64,000 nt of DNA from Pomphorhynchus laevis (GCA_012934845.2 WNNJ02001299.1:1-64000), one strand, 5' to 3'. Counted from the first letter of the stretch, positions 10,177 to 20,057 are shown. A program made the numbers and translations. Notes: a model not told the origin generated them from the sequence alone.

Positions 10177-10414
10177 TTTTATGCATGCGATTTCTGTGGA
10201 GTGATTAGAGCGGAAAGCGGATTTGAAAGGAGGGTACAGATTGGATAAGGAGAGATAAGCGTTGATCTGTATTAAGATGAGGCGTTCTAAGAGCTTTGAA
10301 AGAGTATGGGGTAGTTAAATGGGGCGATAGCTAGAAGGAAGGGAGGGGTCGAGCGATTGTTTCTTAAGAAGGGGACGAACGATTGTGAACCAGGACGGTA
10401 TACAATGGCGAGAT

Positions 10415-10804
10415 CTAGAGTGATCGGGTTAGAATAACGACAAGTGAGCAATTCAAAAGAGCAAGGACTGAAAGGGGGATTGATTTTGCGAAGAGACGCG
10501 GGGTGAGGCGCGAATGCGACGATGCCGCCATGATTAGATTATTTAGAAGGGCATGAGCGAAGGTGGCCAAGGATTCGACTAGGGAGCAACCGGTAGAGAG
10601 CAGACGGCGAATGGAAAGCTCGTCGGAATCTGAGTGCCAGGATTCGGTGAGGCAGAAGAGATCGATGGATTGCTTGGTGAATAGGTTGATGATAAGATCG
10701 GATTTATTGAGAATAGATCTAGTGTTGAGGAGACCGAGGCGGAAACCGTGTGCTGTGGCGAAAGAGTCTAGTGGAGAAGACACATAGGAGAGATGGAGCG
10801 CCAT
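10415..10804 (-). pseudogene. Gamma LINE ORF2 endonuclease, N-terminal part (copy 3)
   Basis: Starts at ATG 10804, overlapping the ORF1 end by 37 nt in another frame. LNTRSILNKSDLIINLF and FCLTESWHSDSD are the first AP-endonuclease motifs (catalytic Asn and Glu). The frame is lost soon after, and the catalytic GDFN block is removed by the internal deletion. Confidence 0.75.
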
Positions 10805-11298
10805 CGAATTTTTGGACGGGTGTGGACAACTTGAAAATTTCCGTCTATGTTTCGGATGTAGAGTGATGTTTCGCCGTTTTCCTCGCGACGGCGTTTTTCG
10901 ATACGGGCTGAAGAGATTTGAGCGATTTCAGAAAGGGCGCGATCGGGGAAAATTCGAGTGGTTGAAGATGACATTAATTTGAATCGTTGAGAAAAGACAG
11001 AAGACGCGTGAGAGCGATGCTTGAAAATAATTTTTAGGAGAGGGGGCTGGGAAGGATTAGATTGAGAAGATTTGTTTAGACGGATGAATGCGACAGGAGA
11101 AATGTCCTTGAAAAAGGATGGTTTATCCGCAGGAACAATAGACGAGAGGACTAATCTGAAGGCGGCAACATCGTGGTCCAGACGTGCTTGTGTCAATAAG
11201 GAGTTAGAAGGCGTGATATTAGTGACAATGACGCAACGATCGCGAGAAGCAAAGCGCTTCTGTAAAGGAGGACGACTGACGTGAGTAGGTGAGATCAC
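10768..11298 (-). pseudogene. Gamma LINE ORF1, C-terminal RRM-like part (copy 3)
   Basis: An open piece of 176 residues. It contains RDRCVIVTNITPSNSL, FFKDISPVAFIRLNKSSQ and IDGNFQVVHTRPKIRWR, the same architecture as beta ORF1 (NILFSGI...FQVVRWHPVVRR). The N-terminal zinc motif lies in a separate frame at about 11.63-11.76 kb (CSIHEC and DFVCGFC). ORF1 therefore reads as zinc motif plus RRM-like domain, split by at least one frameshift. Role by family: RNA binding in the retrotransposition complex. Confidence 0.75.
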
Positions 11299-11802
11299 GA
11301 TAGAAGAGCTGGCAGTTTATGATTTGGAGGGATTTTGTTTGACGACGGGAGACAGAGGATAATGATAATAAAGAGGGTGGCAAGCGATGTGAGGAAAGGT
11401 TATGAGTGGAAGAATAGTGGAGGTTGGTGGAGGTGATTTTGATTGATGGATGCAAGGTATTGAAATACTAGACGGGAAAGACGGGACGTGAGGTGTCGGG
11501 GAGTTAAGATGACATGGAATGGGAAGTGTATATGGTGGCAGGGTCGGTGGGTGGAGAAAGGACATTAGAAACGACGGGGTAGTTTGAGTTGACGTGTTGG
11601 ATGTTGATATTTTGTTATTGGAAAGGTTGCAGATTAGTTTGTTGGCACAAAAACCACATACGAAGTCTTCTTTAGCCTTATTCTTGTCGCATGTGATTGT
11701 TGTCCAGACGTTGCATTCGTGTATCGAGCACTGTACTTGCAGTTGTCCATAGTTGATGTCGGTCTTAGTTGTTTCTTACGTCCTCCCATAAATGATGGTT
11801 GC

Positions 11803-11998
11803 CGTCGATGTTGTCGTCTTGTTGTCGTCGATGGTTGTCGTCGATGGTTGTCGTCGATGGTTGTCGTCGATGGTTGTCGTCGATGGTTGTCGTCGATGGT
11901 TGTCGTCGATGGTTGTCGTCGATGGTTGTCGTCGATGGTTGTCGTCGATGGTTGTCGTCGATGGTCGTCGTCGATGGTCGTCGTCGATAGTTGTCGTT
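11803..11998. repeat. 13-bp minisatellite at a gamma 5' end
   Basis: About 14 head-to-tail copies of GTTGTCGTCGATG. Because 13 is not a multiple of three and the unit has no stop in any phase, several frames stay open through it, which explains overlapping repetitive reading frames with 13-residue periods. It sits directly upstream of gamma ORF1, as does a second array at 28.7 kb, so it belongs to the LINE 5' region. Confidence 0.9.
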
Positions 11999-12103
11999 GT
12001 AAGATGTTTGTAACTTTTTGTAAGTAGTTATTAGTTAGCAGTGTATGTATATTAGAAACCAAAATTTTTTAAAGTGGATCAACGTAAGTTGATTTTTTTT
12101 GAG

Positions 12104-12340
12104 GATCAACGTAAGTTCAGAATCAAACAGAATGCAGAGATCATCAATGCACTAAAGTGCATGAATATCTCTCGTAGTATATCTAGTGATGCTATCAAAA
12201 AAGCCGTCGAAGACGAGAGAAGGAATTTGCGACTTATTTTTGATTGAATTATTTATTTGTTGACCTTTTATCATGTTTTGTAAACAAAACGAGCTTGTCG
12301 CTCATTTGATGTTGTCTGTTATAATTAATATCGTGATCTT
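12104..12340 (+). mobile_element. LINE family delta fragment 4, with 3' end
   Basis: Begins with a short antisense gamma piece (CAGAATCAAACAGAATGC), then the delta C-terminus (ISRSISSDAIKK...RNLR) to its stop, and the 3' UTR with GAGC-TTGTC-GCTC and a TATAATTAATAT end. The gamma/delta junction matches the one at 8.70-8.75 kb. Confidence 0.7.
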
Positions 12341-12344
12341 CTAA

Positions 12345-13560
12345 CCATGGCGGTATTGTTGTCATTGCTAGTTACCAATCTCTCTATTTAAAATTAACGC
12401 TAACATCCGTTACTCCAACATTAGCTACTCCATCCACATTGGAAACTTCTTGATATGTTTATTCTCTGCGCAGCCATACTCAATTCTTCACTCTTTTCAC
12501 TTCCACTTAACTATCGTTCTCCCGATGATCTCTGCATTCTGTTTGATTATGAACGTACGACTATCCTCAATCACATTCTGTCTATTCGATCCCGACGTTT
12601 TCAGCGATTGCGCCATGCTTCCTAGGTTCGATTCCTACTGTAGTAATTATAAGCGTCGACTCTGTCGCTCTTTTCATGTTTAATTGTTTTATTAAACATT
12701 CTCCAAACTCACTCACTATAATTTTCAAAGATTATACCGCCGTTCCCTCTCATTCATATTCGTATTAAACGTACTCTCTTTTGGTGAAATCAACTCGAAT
12801 CATCTTCCAACTCTAAATGTTATTGAAAAATATTAAACTTAATTCTTACACGATCATCTACAATTTGTAACATAAATCCTGATGAATTTTTTTATCTACA
12901 ATCTAAGCTATCTAATTTAATTTCCCTTCTACGCATATAACTATTAAATCCTCTCTTCACTGTAAATACTTCCCTCTCGGAGCTATTCCACCTTCTTCCC
13001 GTTTCGTCTGATGAAGTTTCTTCGGTTCTGCTCTCATTACCTAATAAAACCTCTCCTTCTGACTCAATTAAAACTTACTTGCTTAAAAATATCCGCTCCA
13101 GTATCTCACCCATCTACACTACATTGTTCAACTGGTATATCCGTAGCCACTGTCGTTTTCTCCTCAAAAAGCAATCTCTCTACCCCTCACTAGCATCTTC
13201 ATACCGTCCTATCTCACTTCTCCCAACGCTCTCTTAACACTTTGAGAGTCTTGCTCTCAAGCAAGTAAATGCATATATATTTTCCTTCAACTTGTTTCCT
13301 CCCGTCCAAGATGCTTATCGCTTTAATCACTCTACTGAAATTGCCTGTTTTAAAGTTTATAACTACTTACTTATCTCGTGCGATCAAACATTATATAGTG
13401 TACTAGTTTCTCTTGATCTTTCATCTGCTTTCGACATAGTCGATCACTCGATTCTTCTCCATCGTCTTCGTCATGATTATGGCTTCTCTTTACTCACTGT
13501 AGTTTGGTTTTCTTCATATCTATCAAACCGTACTTTTCGCGTTTGTTCTAACTCTTCCTT
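12345..13560 (+). mobile_element. LINE family gamma copy 4, decayed middle section
   Basis: Plus-strand gamma copy covering the endonuclease-RT linker and the RT as far as motif A/B. At about 13292-13560 it reads FPPVQDAYRFNHSTEIACFK, SLDLSSAFDIVDHS and FSSYLSNRTFRVCSNSS. Upstream it is broken into many short frames. The 3' half is missing from about 13560, where unrelated sequence starts. Confidence 0.75.
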
Positions 13561-13699
13561 TGAAGAAAAAGTTGTGTTCAAGTTAATTACATTCCAGATT
13601 TTTACTTTCAGTTCCGCTCGCAACGCTCGCAGATTGAGCTTAATCTCACGACAAGCTCAAATAGATCGTCTCGCTGCGCTCGCCGATAAGTGACAGTAG
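13561..13699. other. Short unique spacer with GC-rich inverted repeats
   Basis: A 140-bp stretch between two gamma pieces, containing CGCTCGCAACGCTCGC and later CTCGCTGCGCTCGCC with some self-complementarity. No coding assignment. Confidence 0.3.
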
Positions 13700-14400
13700 C
13701 CAATCTAACAGCTTCAACACACAAGAACGTTAATGGGGGACGTAAAAAACAGATACGACCGACACCAACTATGTTCAACTACAAGTACAGTGATCGACAC
13801 ACGACTGCAGCGTCTGGGCAACAATCACCTGCGACAAGTCTAAAGAAGACTTCATATGTGGATTTTATGCAAACAAATTAATACGCAAAATCTTGCAAAA
13901 TCACATATCAACATCCAACACGTTCACTCAATAATTTACACCCCCGTCTCATTTCTCAATAATTTTTACACCCCCGTCTCGTCCTTCCTGTCTCATTTCT
14001 CAATAATTTACATCCTCAATCAAAATCACCTCCACCAACCTCCACTATCCTTCCACTCATAACATTTCCTCACATCGCTTGCCACCCTCTATTATCATTA
14101 TCCTCCATGTCTTCCGTCGTCAAACCAACTCCCTCCAAATCCTCAACTGCCAGCTCTTCTATCGTGATCTCACCCACTCACGTCACTTGTCCTCCTTTAC
14201 GGAAACGTTTTCCTTCTCGCGATCGTTGCGTCATCGTTACTAATATCACTCTTTCCACCTCCTTATCCCCACAAGTATGTCTCGACCACGATGTTTCCGC
14301 CTTCAGATCCATCTCATCGTATCATGTTCCTCCCGATAAACCATAATTTTTCAAGGACATCTCTCCTGTCGCATTCATCCGCCTAAACATTCATCCGCAG
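13700..14400 (+). mobile_element. LINE family gamma, ORF1 5' fragment
   Basis: Plus-strand piece matching the 5' portion of gamma ORF1: a GGRKKQ-type start, then remnants of the zinc-motif region, then SSVVKPTPSKSS, SPTHVTCPPLRKRF and RDRCVIVTNITLS. It stops at about 14400, in the codons for HPS/IRLN, and lacks the 13-bp minisatellite. Broken by stops and frameshifts. Confidence 0.7.
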
Positions 14401-14404
14401 TCTA

Positions 14405-14525
14405 CATCTTGACTGCGTCTAAACATTAGGAAGACTGAATACTTGACGACGAGCCCGAACGATACTAGCACGATTAATATCAACGGAACATACCTTCCAC
14501 GGAGCGAAAGTTTCAAATCAAGAAT
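14405..14525 (+). mobile_element. RTE-like LINE RT fragment
   Basis: About 120 bp match, on the opposite strand, the piece at 23040-23150. The reading resembles RTE-type RT thumb sequence (IRKTEYLxT, STININ, LPRSESFK). Truncated on both sides. Confidence 0.65.
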
Positions 14526-14604
14526 TTAAGTCATTCTATAATGAATCGAATTTATATCCCTTTGAAGCATCTTTTTTAATTTATTATTTTCAATTAATTC
14601 TAGA

Positions 14605-14834
14605 TTATGAGTACATGCTCTATGTGTTTATATAGTAGTATTCAATTTACTTATATATTCGATATTAAGTATCCCTATTACATAGTGCGAGTATTATTGA
14701 CCACATATAATGTCAATTTTATCTTGACTAATCGCTGTTTTGTAAGATGTCCTCATATTTTTATATATCCGAATATACATAGGTAAATATATTCGGTATA
14801 TCCCAATATGCATAAGTAAATACTTGGAAATAAA
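14605..14834 (+). repeat. Repeat R, left part split by LINE beta
   Basis: Closely matches 19605-19787 (GTGTTTATATAGTA, TGACCACATATAATGTC, AATACTTGGAAATAA). The match continues at 19153, on the far side of the LINE, with GGATCAGTGAGTT. The beta LINE therefore interrupts this copy. No coding content. Confidence 0.85.
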
Positions 14835-14868
14835 AAAGTTTGAGATCTAAAGTAAATACAATTTCACA

Positions 14869-16086
14869 ATGAAGAAATCAAATTTCACAATGAAGAAAGC
14901 AAATTCGAAGAGAGCGTCAAACACTATACATATCACGCAACATCGTAATGCGTATAAGCGGCTAGAGGTCGAATGCTGCAATAAAGGCTGTGAAGTGTGG
15001 TCTATTGTCGACATTCCTTTAAATACCGAGTCGTCACTCAAGAGCAAGGACTTTTATTGCGGCTTTTGTTCTGCTACAATGATTTCGGCCCTCCAAATGA
15101 AACTAGTGCAAGATATGGTTTGTGATGTGAATTGTTGTGATATATCGTTACCTATCAACTTAAATGACGTTCGTGTCTCTCAAGACAGCACGGACCATCA
15201 AACTTCGATAAACACCTGTACCGTTAATCCTGTCGTTAAGCTGCCATTAGATGACAGTTCAACTCCTGACCTATGTGAACCGAGGATTGAATTACCTTCA
15301 CTGTCATCTACGCATCAGCACGATAATACTTCAAATGCCGAACTTCAAATGCTCTCATCCTTTCAGGACAAAGAAAAATCGGTCATTCATGTTGAACAAA
15401 CTACACCAGCTGTAAACAAAGGAAGGGTATGGCGCAACACTCTATTGCAACCTACACGAAACGCTGGATCGACATACCATCAATTGGGTGAAATCAGAGG
15501 TAGCGATTCGAGTGGGGCCATCGATAGAAAACAGAAGGCCAAAAATAAGAATAAATCAGAAAATTATTTACCTTCAAATGGTCAGAGCATTACTTTGGAC
15601 AACGCTCCTTCTACAAACTACCGTTCGCATCCAGATAGGTCTTGCAATATCCTATTTAGTGGTATCGCTGAATCAAAGGCCAGTAACTCACAAACACGTA
15701 TGAATGATGATGTGTCCAGCCTCCGTACTGTGTTCTGTCAGTTACTCTTAGAAGGTGATGAGAAGCTAGCTTCTACTCTGAAGGTTACAAAGTTGTTTCG
15801 ACTTGGAAAAAAGGTGGTAGAGAAACCAAGATTGTTGAAAGTTGTATTATCTTCCGCAAAACATGCAGACCTTTTGCTCAAACGTGGTTTTCGACTTAAA
15901 GATTATCCACATCGTATTCTTAAGGATCTGAGTCTCGAAGATCGTTTAAAGTTGAAAGAAGCAAAAACAGTATTACAAAACCGGCTATCTGAAGGTGAAA
16001 CGAACTTATGCATACGAAATTTTCAGGTTGTCAGGTGGCACCCAGTAGTTCGTCGGAATCCCATAACGATCAACAGCGTCACTTAG
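14869..16086 (+). CDS. LINE beta ORF1 protein
   Basis: Intact frame of 405 residues. The start region holds a small tandem duplication giving two ATGs, at 14869 and 14890; either could be used. Residues 36-67 form a C-x4-C-x22-C-x2-C motif (CCNKGC ... DFYCGFC), a probable zinc finger with exactly the spacing of the alpha ORF1 motif. A long polar, Ser/Thr-rich linker follows. From about residue 260, NILFSGIAESKAS opens an RRM-like region ending FQVVRWHPVVRR. Role by family: RNA binding and assembly of the retrotransposition particle. No enzymatic motif. Confidence 0.85.
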   Translation: MKKSNFTMKKANSKRASNTIHITQHRNAYKRLEVECCNKGCEVWSIVDIPLNTESSLKSKDFYCGFCSATMISALQMKLVQDMVCDVNCCDISLPINLNDVRVSQDSTDHQTSINTCTVNPVVKLPLDDSSTPDLCEPRIELPSLSSTHQHDNTSNAELQMLSSFQDKEKSVIHVEQTTPAVNKGRVWRNTLLQPTRNAGSTYHQLGEIRGSDSSGAIDRKQKAKNKNKSENYLPSNGQSITLDNAPSTNYRSHPDRSCNILFSGIAESKASNSQTRMNDDVSSLRTVFCQLLLEGDEKLASTLKVTKLFRLGKKVVEKPRLLKVVLSSAKHADLLLKRGFRLKDYPHRILKDLSLEDRLKLKEAKTVLQNRLSEGETNLCIRNFQVVRWHPVVRRNPITINSVT

Positions 16087-18902
16087 CAGTATTCAGTTTG
16101 AATTTTGCTAGTTCGTCTGGAAAAGGTAGTTTCAACAGTCATTCATCGCAACTCTTCAATAGCGTTAGTTTCAATTCTGATCTGGGACACTTAGTTTCAT
16201 TCAACAAATTATTCACCGTTCCTAGTAATCCCTTACCACAACCCACACGCTATTTATCGATTGGGTATTCTAATCTTCGTAGTTTGCCTGCTCAAATAGT
16301 GGAGTTGAAGTATCACATGCTTTCTCATTCGTATGACATTTTCTGCGTTGCTGAATCCTGGTTGCATCAATATATTGTCGATACCACTGTGAACATTCCT
16401 GGATTTCGCCTTATACGAAGCGACAGGATATCAGGTAGGCGAGGTGGCGGTGTCGCCGCGTATGTCAGAGAAAATTTCCTCGTATCTGAGGTGTTGAATA
16501 TTTGTGACCCTTGTGGGTCGTTTGAGACTCTATGCTTCCGTATTGATCACTCAGCGACCAGTATGAATTTTTGCGTCGTGTATCGATCTCCGTCAGTAAT
16601 TGCAGACACTGATCAACTAAAACTTATTTTACAATCGGTATGTTCCTCCCCTCACTTTATTCTTTTGGGCGATTTTAATCTTCCACGATCTAGATGGTCA
16701 GACTATGTCTTTTCTGATGGTAGTTCCACGGAAAGGGAAATATCTGAGTTCCTAGCTGAGGAACTCATGCTGATTCAGCACGTACAAGAACCAACTTGCT
16801 TAACTTCAAGATCGGATTCGGTACTTGATCTGGTGTTTTCCAGATATGTAGGAGACATAATCAAAGTTGATCATCTCCCTCCTTTAGGAAGTAGTGACCA
16901 CTGCTTGCTCTCCTTGACGGCTGTCCCTTATTCCAGATTCTGTCCACCTTGTTCAAAAACTTACAAACGTCATTGGTCGAAAGTGAGAAGAGAAGATGTT
17001 TTGAGAGTTTACAACCAATTCCCGTGTACTTTTATGAACACGGACAAGCTATCATTGAATATGATCACTGATTACCTACATAAATTATCTGATATTCTTG
17101 CCCCTATGCGCGAATCCTCGTATGCTGCTAAGTCACCTGCATGGATAGATTCCAACGTCAGACAACTAATAAGTTCAAGAAATTGTTTATGGAAGCTTCA
17201 GCGTTCTGACTCTAGTTTCTCTGCCAGATATAAATATGTTCGAAATCTTTGTACTAGAGTGAAAGCAACAAAACGATGTGCATTCGAATCGTCTATCGCT
17301 AATAATGTAACACGAAATCCAAAACTATTCTGGGCCTATGTTCGTCGCAACAGAACCCTTAATACAGAAATCAAGTATGTCCTTAATGCGGAGGGATGTA
17401 TGATAACTTCTCAGAGTGGTATTGTGGAATGCCTTGCTACGTCTTTTTCGATACCGACAAATAATTCACAAAGAGCTTCTATCACTTCGCATGGTGTAGC
17501 ATTAAAGCAATCTTCGCGTTTTCTTCCAGTAACGATTAGTGAGATTGTAAGTCAGCTTGATCAGCTTGACCCATTTAGCTCTACTGGCCCTGATGACATT
17601 TTTCCGTTTCTCTTGAAGAATTTATCTAGATATTTGGCTCCTTCCCTTCTTGCTATTTTTGAGAACAGTTTGACCAGTGGATGTGTTCCTGAAGTCTGGA
17701 AAACTGCCATCGTAGTTCCGATCCCAAAGAAAACCATTGCAACGGCTTGTACTGACTATAGACCAATCAGCCTGACTAGTTCTCTATGCAAAGTGCTTGA
17801 AAAGTTGATCGCCACCCGGATCAGGCATCACTTGAGGGAACTCGGAATAATGTCGTCTTCTCAGCACGGTTTCCTCCCTGGTCGTTCCTGCTTAACAAAC
17901 TTATTGACTTCACGCGAAATGTGGGTTGAGGCGGTCAGTCGCGGCCAATCAATTAATGTGGTATTCATTGACTTTTCAAGAGCATTCGATCGGGTGCCGC
18001 ATGAGAGCTTGGTAGCATTACTATTTAACTACGGCATTCCTGTAATGTTGTGTAATTGGATTCAAGATTTCCTACGTAATCGTTTCTTTAGGGTGAGAGT
18101 TGGCACCCATCTTTCCACTTCCAGACGCGTTTACTGTGGTGTTCCGCAGGGTACCGTACTAGGACCTCTGCTGTTTATTGTGTTCCTTAACGATTTGTTG
18201 CTGCGGATTCAGAGTCCCTGTCTTGCTTTTGCTGACGACCTCAAAATATGGTCTGTAGATGATATTGATCCGCTTGGCATTTCCCTGCAGGAAGACCTTA
18301 ATGAAATATACCAATGGAGTGAGGCTACTGGTATGAAGATCAATGTTGACAAATGCGGCCACATGAAATTAGGAAGGCGTTGCGATGACCGTCGTTTTCG
18401 CTTCGGAACTTCAATTCTTAATGTCGTCATGGAGTATAGGGATCTGGGTGTCATGGTGCATAGGACATTGAAATCCCGATCAAATACAGAGTTTGCCTAT
18501 AGCAAGGCTTTGCGAGCTATGTACTGCGTCAAAAATGCATTTAATCGTATTAATCCATACGTCTTCAAACGGCTTTACTGCGCTCTTGTTCGCCCGCATA
18601 TAGAGTACTGCGTGCAAGCAGTTTTTCCATACACTAAGAAAGAGTTCAATAGACTAGAGTCAATCCTTCGTAGAGGTTCTCGAATGTGTATGGATGGATC
18701 ATATTCATATCGTGAGCGGCTTGAATTTCTAAAGATACCATCTTTGGGTCAGAGGCTATATTACCTAGACCTTGTTGCATTATGGCGAATGGTTAATGGG
18801 ATAGATGGTTTTCTCTCGTGCTATGTTAAAGTTTGTTCTCAGACGCATCGTGGCCACCCGTTGAAACTATTTAAGTTTCCCCACGGTAAAGTAGTGAGTT
18901 AG
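16008..18902 (+). CDS. LINE beta ORF2: AP endonuclease and CR1-type reverse transcriptase
   Basis: Frame of 964 residues from the ATG at 16008, inside the ORF1 end. The endonuclease occupies about 83-310, with NLRSLPAQ, CVAESW, LLGDFN (Asp at 222) and SSDHC (His at 298). The RT occupies about 520-800, with FIDFSRAFD (Asp 655), CGVPQGTVLGPLLF and FADD at 741-744; FADD instead of YADD is common in CR1. The thumb includes RLYCALVRPHIEYC and LRRGSRM. The frame ends at TAG 18900-18902, where the related copy at 31.4 kb has TTG. The next 47 codons remain open to the TAA at 19044-19046, so this stop looks like a recent nonsense change removing the last 5 percent. Confidence 0.9.
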   Translation: MHTKFSGCQVAPSSSSESHNDQQRHLAVFSLNFASSSGKGSFNSHSSQLFNSVSFNSDLGHLVSFNKLFTVPSNPLPQPTRYLSIGYSNLRSLPAQIVELKYHMLSHSYDIFCVAESWLHQYIVDTTVNIPGFRLIRSDRISGRRGGGVAAYVRENFLVSEVLNICDPCGSFETLCFRIDHSATSMNFCVVYRSPSVIADTDQLKLILQSVCSSPHFILLGDFNLPRSRWSDYVFSDGSSTEREISEFLAEELMLIQHVQEPTCLTSRSDSVLDLVFSRYVGDIIKVDHLPPLGSSDHCLLSLTAVPYSRFCPPCSKTYKRHWSKVRREDVLRVYNQFPCTFMNTDKLSLNMITDYLHKLSDILAPMRESSYAAKSPAWIDSNVRQLISSRNCLWKLQRSDSSFSARYKYVRNLCTRVKATKRCAFESSIANNVTRNPKLFWAYVRRNRTLNTEIKYVLNAEGCMITSQSGIVECLATSFSIPTNNSQRASITSHGVALKQSSRFLPVTISEIVSQLDQLDPFSSTGPDDIFPFLLKNLSRYLAPSLLAIFENSLTSGCVPEVWKTAIVVPIPKKTIATACTDYRPISLTSSLCKVLEKLIATRIRHHLRELGIMSSSQHGFLPGRSCLTNLLTSREMWVEAVSRGQSINVVFIDFSRAFDRVPHESLVALLFNYGIPVMLCNWIQDFLRNRFFRVRVGTHLSTSRRVYCGVPQGTVLGPLLFIVFLNDLLLRIQSPCLAFADDLKIWSVDDIDPLGISLQEDLNEIYQWSEATGMKINVDKCGHMKLGRRCDDRRFRFGTSILNVVMEYRDLGVMVHRTLKSRSNTEFAYSKALRAMYCVKNAFNRINPYVFKRLYCALVRPHIEYCVQAVFPYTKKEFNRLESILRRGSRMCMDGSYSYRERLEFLKIPSLGQRLYYLDLVALWRMVNGIDGFLSCYVKVCSQTHRGHPLKLFKFPHGKVVS

Positions 18903-19152
18903 GCTAGGCTCTCACATCGAGCATTAAACGCCTGGAACACGTTGCCAGGAGAAATAGCATGTACCAAGGACTTATCTCAATTTAAAGTTCAACTTCGTCA
19001 GTGGATTAACGATCATGGCATTCCGAATGTATACAATATTATGTAACCGCTATTAACTTTTTTTCTTCTTTTCTTTTCTTTTTTATTTCCTATGTGATCA
19101 GTTGAAACAGCCATTTGGCTATAACTTGTAATACTAATAATAAAAAATAAGG

Positions 19153-19205
19153 ATCAGTGAGTTCCGAAATCTTTATTTAAAAACGTGAAGCCTCGTTGCT
19201 TTATT
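19153..19205 (+). repeat. Repeat R, right part of the split copy
   Basis: GGATCAGTGAGTTCCGAAAT and following bases match 19788-19838. Together with 14605-14834 it reconstitutes repeat R around the beta insertion. The match fades after CCTCGTTG. Confidence 0.8.
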
Positions 19206-19604
19206 TTATCAAAACTACGATTTTTGCAATTGCATTTAAAAAAGTTTGTAAAACCCTGCTTGCTTCATTAATTTTTACGGCTTTTTAAAAAGATTAAGCT
19301 TCAAATACAAATTCTAATGTACAATATTTAAGTAAAACTATACCTCAATTAATTATCATTTGTTTTAAAAGGCATTCAATGTTTTGTATCATCTTTTAAC
19401 ATACACTAGCTTTATCGCATGGAAACTTATACAGGTAATTTAATTTAAATAAATTGCATTTGCTATTTATCTTAATTTAGATCAACGGCATTGTATTTGT
19501 GGTTATTGGCTTATTGCTGTTGTTTATACCAGATAGTTACAGTGGCATAATAACTTTAATGCGTATAAATGAAGCAAAATCACGAATCGGTATTTTGCAT
19601 GTAC
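19206..19604. other. AT-rich intergenic DNA
   Basis: About 400 bp with no reading frame of note and no similarity I can recognise to other parts of the window. Confidence 0.4.
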
Positions 19605-19838
19605 ACAAGGTGTTTATATAGTACTGTTCAATTTACTTATATATTCGATATAAAGTCTCCCTAATACATAGTGCGAGTATTGTTGACCACATATAATGTC
19701 AATTTTATCTAATGACTAATTGCTGTTTTATAAAATGTCAGTATATTTTTATATATCCGAATATACATAAGTAAATACTTGGAAATAAGGATCAGTGAGT
19801 TTCGAAATTTTTATTTAAATACGTTTAGCCTCATTGTT
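19605..19838 (+). repeat. Repeat R, uninterrupted copy
   Basis: Contains AATACTTGGAAATAA joined directly to GGATCAGTGAGTT, the junction that LINE beta splits at 14835/19153. It serves as a paralogous empty site. It ends where an antisense LINE fragment begins. Confidence 0.85.
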
Positions 19839-20057
19839 TAAACAAATATCTGCTCCTTTGAAGTTTTTCGAGGAGCAGAGAGCGATTGACATTGTCGAAA
19901 GCTTTTGTGAAGTCGACAAATATTCAGTTAGCACACGATGAGTACTAAGCATTGCGAAAATATAATCACAAACTTCGAATAAGGCGGTCGTAGTAAATCG
20001 ACGTTGTCGAAATCCATACTGCTCGGTATTAGCCATAAGGCTGTTTTGACCGCTCAC
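19838..20057 (-). mobile_element. LINE RT fragment (CR1-like)
   Basis: Minus-strand relic of an RT palm. It reads NTEQYGFRQRRFTTTALFEV and then, after a frameshift, DFTKAFDNVNRSLLLEKLQRS. Both ends are truncated. A clade cannot be given beyond an AP-endonuclease LINE RT. Confidence 0.65.

Larger units (their letters stand above)
9043..12010 (-). mobile_element. LINE family gamma copy 3, with 5' end and internal deletion
   Basis: Minus-strand copy of the GC-richer gamma subfamily. From 3' to 5' it has the terminal hairpin GCGTGC-CGGC-GCACGC, RT C-terminus, RT palm, endonuclease, ORF1 and a 5' minisatellite. Compared with the copy at 24.7 kb, about 1.1 kb of endonuclease-RT linker is missing at about 10.39 kb and about 105 bp of RT thumb at about 9.54 kb. 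Several frame breaks are also present. ORF1 and ORF2 overlap by 37 nt, as in the other copy. Confidence 0.8.
14835..19152 (+). mobile_element. LINE family beta, full-length CR1-type retrotransposon
   Basis: Complete element of about 4.3 kb: a very short 5' UTR, ORF1, ORF2 overlapping it by 79 nt, and a 3' UTR. The 3' UTR has an AGCC-ATTT-GGCT hairpin and ends TAATACTAATAATAAAAAAT. Both boundaries are set by comparison with the uninterrupted repeat R copy at 19605-19838. The RT (QHGFLPGRSCLTNLL, CGVPQGTVLGP, AFADD) is CR1-like. The only visible damage is a stop codon near the end of ORF2. A 3' fragment of the same family lies at 31171-31712. Confidence 0.9.

Noticed and set aside
11719-12062. 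Several overlapping repetitive reading frames on both strands (13-residue repeats)
   Set aside because: They arise because a 13-bp minisatellite without stops stays open in all phases. They are not independent genes, and the array is not CRISPR: there are no unique spacers.
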